64,000 nucleotides of DNA, taken from assembly GCA_030549495.1 (NCBI GenBank), contig JAUIRK010000969.1:124001-188000 (forward strand), written 5' to 3'. A program made the position numbers and the translations under genes. Numbering within the stretch: position 1 is the first letter of the stretch; every line of letters starts with the position of its first letter. The DNA comes from Nectonema munidae. Its lineage: Eukaryota; Nematomorpha; Nectonematoida; Nectonematidae. Under the pieces are notes generated by a model that saw nothing but the letters and a program-made list of their open reading frames with translations, was not told the DNA's origin and did no database searches. This document shows positions 59,221 through 64,000 of this stretch, piece after piece.

Positions 59221-60498
59221 ATGTCCGAGTTTCAAAAATATTTAATGGATTTTAAAGTAAATAAAGAAAATATACATATTGAAGTAGCTGTTAAACATTT
59301 TCCTTTGAAAAATATAGAAGAAACCAAAAGATATATTATAAATTATTTGTCCAAAAAAAAGATCATACTCAAAAGTAGTTTTTTTGAATACACTGACTTC
59401 AAGAAAGACAAAGATTTACAATTTGTTGAAAATATTTTCATAGAAAGAGTTTGTTGTTTTTCTAACAAAAAGGAAGTGGATTTTAGTTCAAATGAATACA
59501 AAATATACTTTTTTAAATGGAATCTAAATCAAGATAAATCAAATATGGAAGATTCGCCCAACGATGGCAAAATATTTATTGAATCTCTACTTCCCTCAAA
59601 ACATTATGAAGGAGTATGGCAAAGTTTGATATTCGAAGGAATGGTTAAATTTAACTTACTATACTTTTTAGAAACATCACTTAAATTTTCATTGAATGGA
59701 GTGGATGCAAATATAATAACATGGAACAAAAACATTTTATTTTATGGCCCACCAGGTACTGGAAAAACAACATTATGTAGAGCTTTTGCACAGAAGGCTG
59801 CAAAATTAATATATTTTAGATATCCGCATACATACTTTTTAGAAATTAAAGGTGAAAACTTATTTTCATCTTATTATTCTGAAAGTTCAAAGTATATAAA
59901 CCAAACCTTTGCTTTAATTAAAAAACAAGCAAAATCAATGAAATCCTTTATTTTTATATTCATCGATGAAGTAGAAACAATAGCAATTGCAAGAAAAAAC
60001 TCGATTTCATCAAATGAGCCCTTGGATTCTTTTAGAGCCGTTAACACACTCCTAACAGAGATAGATGGAATAAGAGAATATCCTAACATATTTTTGATTA
60101 CGACAAGCAACCTATCTGAAAATATTGATTTAGCTTTTATGGACAGAACTGACTTAAAAATTTATATTGGTTTGCCTACATTTAAATCCATATATAAAAT
60201 TTATAAATCATGTATAGAAGAATTATTTCGAACAAAAATCGTAAGCCCCAAAGTCTACTTAGCCGATTTTGAAACAATTGACTATAAAAATTATAGTGAT
60301 ATATACGAAAACAGCATTGAACTATCTTTAATTTCAAAAATAAGTTCAGGGTTGAGTGGAAGAACAATACGAAAGTTGCCGTTTATAGCATGTGCTCTAT
60401 ATATAAAAGATAATGTTGCAGAAATTAAAACATTTTTAAAAGCACTTAGAGAATGTGTGACAATGAAAAAAAAAGAAAAGACAGAAACGCCTACATAA
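59221..60498 (+). CDS. TRIP13: TRIP13/Pch2 AAA+ ATPase, single exon
   Basis: TRIP13 remodels HORMA proteins: it converts closed MAD2 to open MAD2 with p31comet, and acts on HORMAD proteins in meiosis. The frame is 425 aa, close to the 432 of human TRIP13. The N-terminal domain (1-140) is followed by SLLPSKHYEGVWQSLIFEG, Walker A GPPGTGKT (176-183), a SRY-like FRYPHTYFLEIKGENLFSSY stretch, Walker B FIFIDEVE (245-252), sensor 1 TTSN (294-297), arginine finger region FMDRTDLKIYIGLP and sensor 2 GLSGR (377-381). All catalytic motifs are intact and there is no intron. It starts 121 bp from an SVOP exon on the opposite strand. The start is the first ATG, in an AT-rich context after an in-frame stop. 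Confidence 0.93.
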   Translation: MSEFQKYLMDFKVNKENIHIEVAVKHFPLKNIEETKRYIINYLSKKKIILKSSFFEYTDFKKDKDLQFVENIFIERVCCFSNKKEVDFSSNEYKIYFFKWNLNQDKSNMEDSPNDGKIFIESLLPSKHYEGVWQSLIFEGMVKFNLLYFLETSLKFSLNGVDANIITWNKNILFYGPPGTGKTTLCRAFAQKAAKLIYFRYPHTYFLEIKGENLFSSYYSESSKYINQTFALIKKQAKSMKSFIFIFIDEVETIAIARKNSISSNEPLDSFRAVNTLLTEIDGIREYPNIFLITTSNLSENIDLAFMDRTDLKIYIGLPTFKSIYKIYKSCIEELFRTKIVSPKVYLADFETIDYKNYSDIYENSIELSLISKISSGLSGRTIRKLPFIACALYIKDNVAEIKTFLKALRECVTMKKKEKTETPT

Positions 60499-60588
60499 TG
60501 TATATTTCATTTGAATTCCCTTCCAGCAAAGATATCATTACAAAGGCCTTACAGATTCATTATAAATTACTTTTATATGAATATATAA

Positions 60589-60594
60589 AATAAA
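60589..60594 (+). terminator. Poly(A) signal AATAAA of TRIP13
   Basis: AATAAA 91 bp after the stop codon; no other gene on this strand could use it. Confidence 0.55.
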
Positions 60595-60599
60595 GGCAC

Positions 60600-62658
60600 A
60601 GAAACAAGTATGTATTAGGTATAGCTAGTGTAACCTTAAGGGAACAGCATATTTTCAGGCTCCTCTTCAATGCCTCATTTCCTTTTCCATTTTACTACAT
60701 TTTCAAAAATATTAATAAATTGTTATCGTGTTCCAATCTTCAAAGATAGAAAAAAATGGAAAGATCACGATGAGGGAAATAAAAAGAGGTTATAATAACT
60801 TTATGTTTACCACTTTCTTTATAGTATATAATTTAGCTAAAACAGGTTTATTTCCTATAAGACATTCATTTGCACATTAAAAAAATTATTTTTTCAACTG
60901 TTTCCCCATCAAATCAACGAAATAACGATTTGCAAGTGTAAAATTTCAAAAAAGTAGAATATATGCAATATGAAATTTAAAAATATGCATATTTAAGAAA
61001 GTTAAGTAATGCAAATTAAAATATAAACAATATAGCCATAATCTACACAATATCTATATTTTATTTTGTACTTCCGAGTTTACGCCAGGATTTAAATTGG
61101 TTAATTCACTAAATAGTTTTTTTAGTACAGCTTGACTATCACTAATCGGGGAATCAGTTTTTCGGAACCAATTTCCTTTCTAAAAACTTTAGAGTTCTTT
61201 TTTAAGAAAAAAATATGAAAAACTATTAGAGAAAAGTTTTATGTAAAAGTTTTATAATAATTTGTAACTAAATAAAAGTTTATAAGTTAGATTAAAATTT
61301 TTCGGAAAACGATTAATTCAGCACCCTCCAAGTCCCAAAACTGTCGTATTAATTTTTCAGAAGTAACCTAACGTGGCTGACGATGGACTTTATCTCCAGT
61401 TAAAATTTGTTCATTGATTTTGTGATATAATTATATAACCTAACTGTTAAATACAATAAAGCTTTTCTTACTCTTACTTTTAGTGATAGTCAGCATGTAT
61501 CAAATTAAAAAGTAAAATATATGCGATATTTCCACTTTATTTGTGAAATTTTATTTTAATTAAGACTAATAAAATAAAATTGAGAAAAAAGTTATGAGGA
61601 GAAATTGGGCCCCTTAAATTATGCTTCATGAGAACATGGCCAGCCCTATCCCTTTCCGCCACTGCTTTATTGGTTTATACATTAACAAAAAATAGAGCAT
61701 ATCGTTATCATAACGTCAAGTATATCAGCATTTTGTCTACTGTAGTATTTTTGCACGTTGTAATCAAAGTTGGGCAACTAATCAAAATAATTAAAATCAG
61801 ACATTTTTGAGAAAGAAAAATTTTAATAACGCGATAAAGTAAATATTAATTCTAGGATGAATTTTTCTAATAATCGCAATTACTTTTTAAATAAGTTATA
61901 TGATGTAATTATTATTCTAGATCACAGGTGAATAGGTCGTTGGTACTAACTAACGTTTAGACTGTTTAGAGTGTTGTCTGAATTTGGGAGAAATTATCGA
62001 TTCTTAATGGCATGAACTTTGGATAACTCATGATAGTTATGTCTCAGAAACTTTGATATAACAGGCATACATGACAACTCTGCCCCTTGCTCCCCTACTG
62101 GCTAGGCCCCTGAATAAACGTAAATAATATATAAAACTTAATGAATATTATATAACTAATTGTAATAAAATAGTAAAGGAGAGTTTATACTTTATAAATA
62201 ACGTTAACCCGAACAGGAAAGGTACATAAAAGTTGAGAAAAGAAATGATGGGTTCAGAAGTAGGAAAATATCATAGGTTTGCACCATTTTTCATTAAAAA
62301 ATATTAAAACACTGAAAAATCATAAATTATTTTGTTTTTTCCTAACTGTATTAAACATACAAACAGCTCTTTTGTCATGAAGGATGCTATTGGTGGTAAG
62401 TCAGCAAAGATAAGATGTGAGATTTTTTAGAATAACCACATAAAAGTAAACATGAGAAATGTTTTTAGCATTAAAAGGTTTTTATAGACAGATGGCTTGT
62501 AAATAGCTCCTTATTGAAACTAAGTTCCAAGGAAAAAAACCCTTAATTAAAAAATTATTCTGATAGCTTTGGACAACGTCTTTTTTATTTATTGTTTAAC
62601 AATGAATCCTAATATTATTAATATTTCGAATTTTTTGTCAAATATGCAAGAAATTGTC
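60600..62658. other. Downstream of TRIP13, nothing recognised; no SVOP N-terminal exon seen
   Basis: I searched the minus strand for the expected SVOP segment before helix 2 (GFGxFQW, WMADAMEMM-like) and did not find it. The small plus-strand frame at 61,628-61,810 is in a slightly less AT-rich patch and shows no known motif. CTGCCCCTTGCTCCCCTACT at 62,082 may be an old repeat edge. Confidence 0.4.
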
Positions 62659-64000
62659 TTAACCCTTAAATGCATAAAATGGGTCCCAGAAGACCCATAA
62701 GTCATGTTTTATCATATTCTACACAAAATACAAAACTTCAATGAAACAAATTTTTGTTAATTGTCATCTAACTAAAGGTTTTCATGTGTTAATATTTTTT
62801 TTAGAAAAAAATTTGCTAGAAAAAATTAGAACAAAAATAGAATATAATCAGAAAGGTCCTTTGGGACCCATTTTATGAAAATATATGTTTTTAAGAAAAT
62901 ATAAGATAAAGAACGCATTTGTAACGTCAGAGTTTATACAACATATACTGAGATAAAATCAATAAATAATAAATCATTTTTCAACTCAATGAAGATTCAT
63001 TTGCATTGTTTTTTTTTCTTCAAATTTTTAGCTGCATTTTGAACACATTGACTTTCTTTTTACTGCAAAACGGACACTTTACTAAAAGATAATTCAAGCA
63101 CAGATGGTTCATCGTATTTGTCTGATACAGAAATTGATATGGAATGTGTAGAAGATGATCCAGTGAATACAATTGTTCAAAACAATTTTTCCTTACCTTT
63201 TGAACAGCCGACTACAAAGTTTACATGAAAATCTGAAAAAGAACGGGTTTCAAAAGCACGTCCAAAAAAAGGACACAATTATCAAACATTTTTTTCTTTG
63301 AAATGGGGTACAAAAATACACATAGATGATCCTCTTCAATCATCCAGGTTGTTTTTTTAAAGAAAAGATAATTTCTGAGATTTTATTATCAACTAATAAG
63401 CATACCGAAATAAAAAACAAAGACTGGAAAAGAATAGACCAAGCTGAAATACTTGCCTTTATAGGATTACTTTATCTTCTTGGTGTATGTAAATGTAACC
63501 GTGAAAGTATTTGAAATTTATGGAGTGAAGGACCTTTTGGCAGTCCAATTTTCAAAGCTACAATGTCAATAAATAGATTTAAATCTATTCTTGCGAACTT
63601 AAGATTCTCTCATGAACTCTGCATTTATGAGCAATTGACCCATTCCGTGAACGTTGTTCATATCGCAGTATTTACCATCTAAACTTGACAAGTATGGAAT
63701 GAAACTGTTACTTTTGGTTGATTATAATACTGGCTATATATGCAATGAACTGCCTTACGTTGGAAAAGAGAATGCAGTTCAAACAAAAAAGCCTGTCAAC
63801 AAAGTAGTATGCAAACTATCTCAAAGGGGCCTGTTGACTCCGTAGATCAATTATGCCATTTTTATAGTGTCCAACATAGAACAAAAAGATGGCCTTTGGC
63901 TTATTTTATGAATCTCTTGAATTTAGCAGGTATCAACTCTTTTGTATACTTTATAAGTAAAAACAAAGAATGGAATATAAAATGCAGCCATAGAAGAATA
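62659..64000 (+). mobile_element. piggyBac transposon, internally deleted, cut by the window edge
   Basis: Begins at TTAA (62,659-62,662) with CCCTTAAATGCATAAAATGG and a hairpin motif ATGGGTC...GACCCAT; a related AAGGTCCTTTGGGACCC lies at 62,857. The transposase pieces are an acidic N-terminus (STDGSSYLSDTEIDM), the N-terminal lobe (IDQAEILAFIGLLYLLGV, SPIFKATMSINRFKSIL), then directly KYGMKLLLLVDYNTGY and QHRTKRWPLAYFMNLLNLAG. The stretch holding the first catalytic Asp block (VDEQ) is absent. Several stops and frame changes, so a dead copy. The family differs from the piggyBac at 27.3 kb. Confidence 0.75.

Noticed and set aside
61628-61810. Small plus-strand frame starting MRTWPALSLSATALL
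   Set aside because: Looks superficially like a signal peptide, but no downstream domain, splice context or similarity supports a gene.
1-64000. CRISPR array, operon-like defence cluster or integrated bacterial DNA
   Set aside because: No regularly spaced direct repeats. The genes have spliceosomal introns and animal domain architectures, and no ribosome-binding-site spacing is seen.

Overview
The window is strongly AT-rich animal DNA. The host genes are intron-containing and metazoan: a LAP-family LRR/PDZ scaffold, a synaptic-vesicle-2-type transporter (SVOP) and a TRIP13/Pch2 ATPase. They sit among decayed hAT, piggyBac, Tigger/pogo and non-LTR elements. The sequence does not fix the phylum; an AT-rich invertebrate such as a copepod, mite or cnidarian would fit. 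I saw no sign of bacterial, organellar or viral origin.

Layout. (1) 1-490: end of a ZBED5/GTF2IRD2-like hAT relic running off the left edge. (2) 1,890-24,023 (+): a LAP gene of the Erbin/LRRC7/Lap1 type. I place ten exons with consistent splice phases, coding about 658 aa: a CxC N-terminus, leucine-rich repeats, a short linker and one C-terminal PDZ. Its large introns hold piggyBac, hAT and LINE relics and a TTAA MITE. (3) 24.2-25.55 kb: a hAT relic. (4) 27.2-39.25 kb: a transposon nest. A decayed piggyBac lies beside a minus-strand non-LTR element that is split by a Tigger (clean TA duplication) and by a 5'-truncated RTE-like LINE (12-bp target duplication). (5) 40,885-59,099 (-): twelve exons of an SVOP orthologue, from the second membrane helix to the stop codon. 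The N-terminal exons were not found and probably lie beyond the window. Its introns hold a ZMYM-like hAT fragment, a Tigger MITE, a small inverted-repeat element with a tRNA-like core, a tRNA-type SINE, a second Tigger relic and a (GAT)n tract. (6) 59,221-60,498 (+): an intact, intronless TRIP13 starting 121 bp from an SVOP exon on the other strand, so probably nested in an SVOP intron. (7) 62,659-64,000: an internally deleted piggyBac cut by the window end.

The three host genes act in unrelated processes: cell-polarity or synaptic scaffolding, vesicle transport, and HORMA-protein remodelling in the spindle checkpoint and meiosis. I found no operon-like system or new defence system. The most unusual items are the TRIP13/SVOP arrangement, a possible PDZ-less LAP isoform, a PHD finger inside the RTE-like polyprotein, hairpin motifs in piggyBac termini, and the inverted-repeat element with a Pol III-like core.
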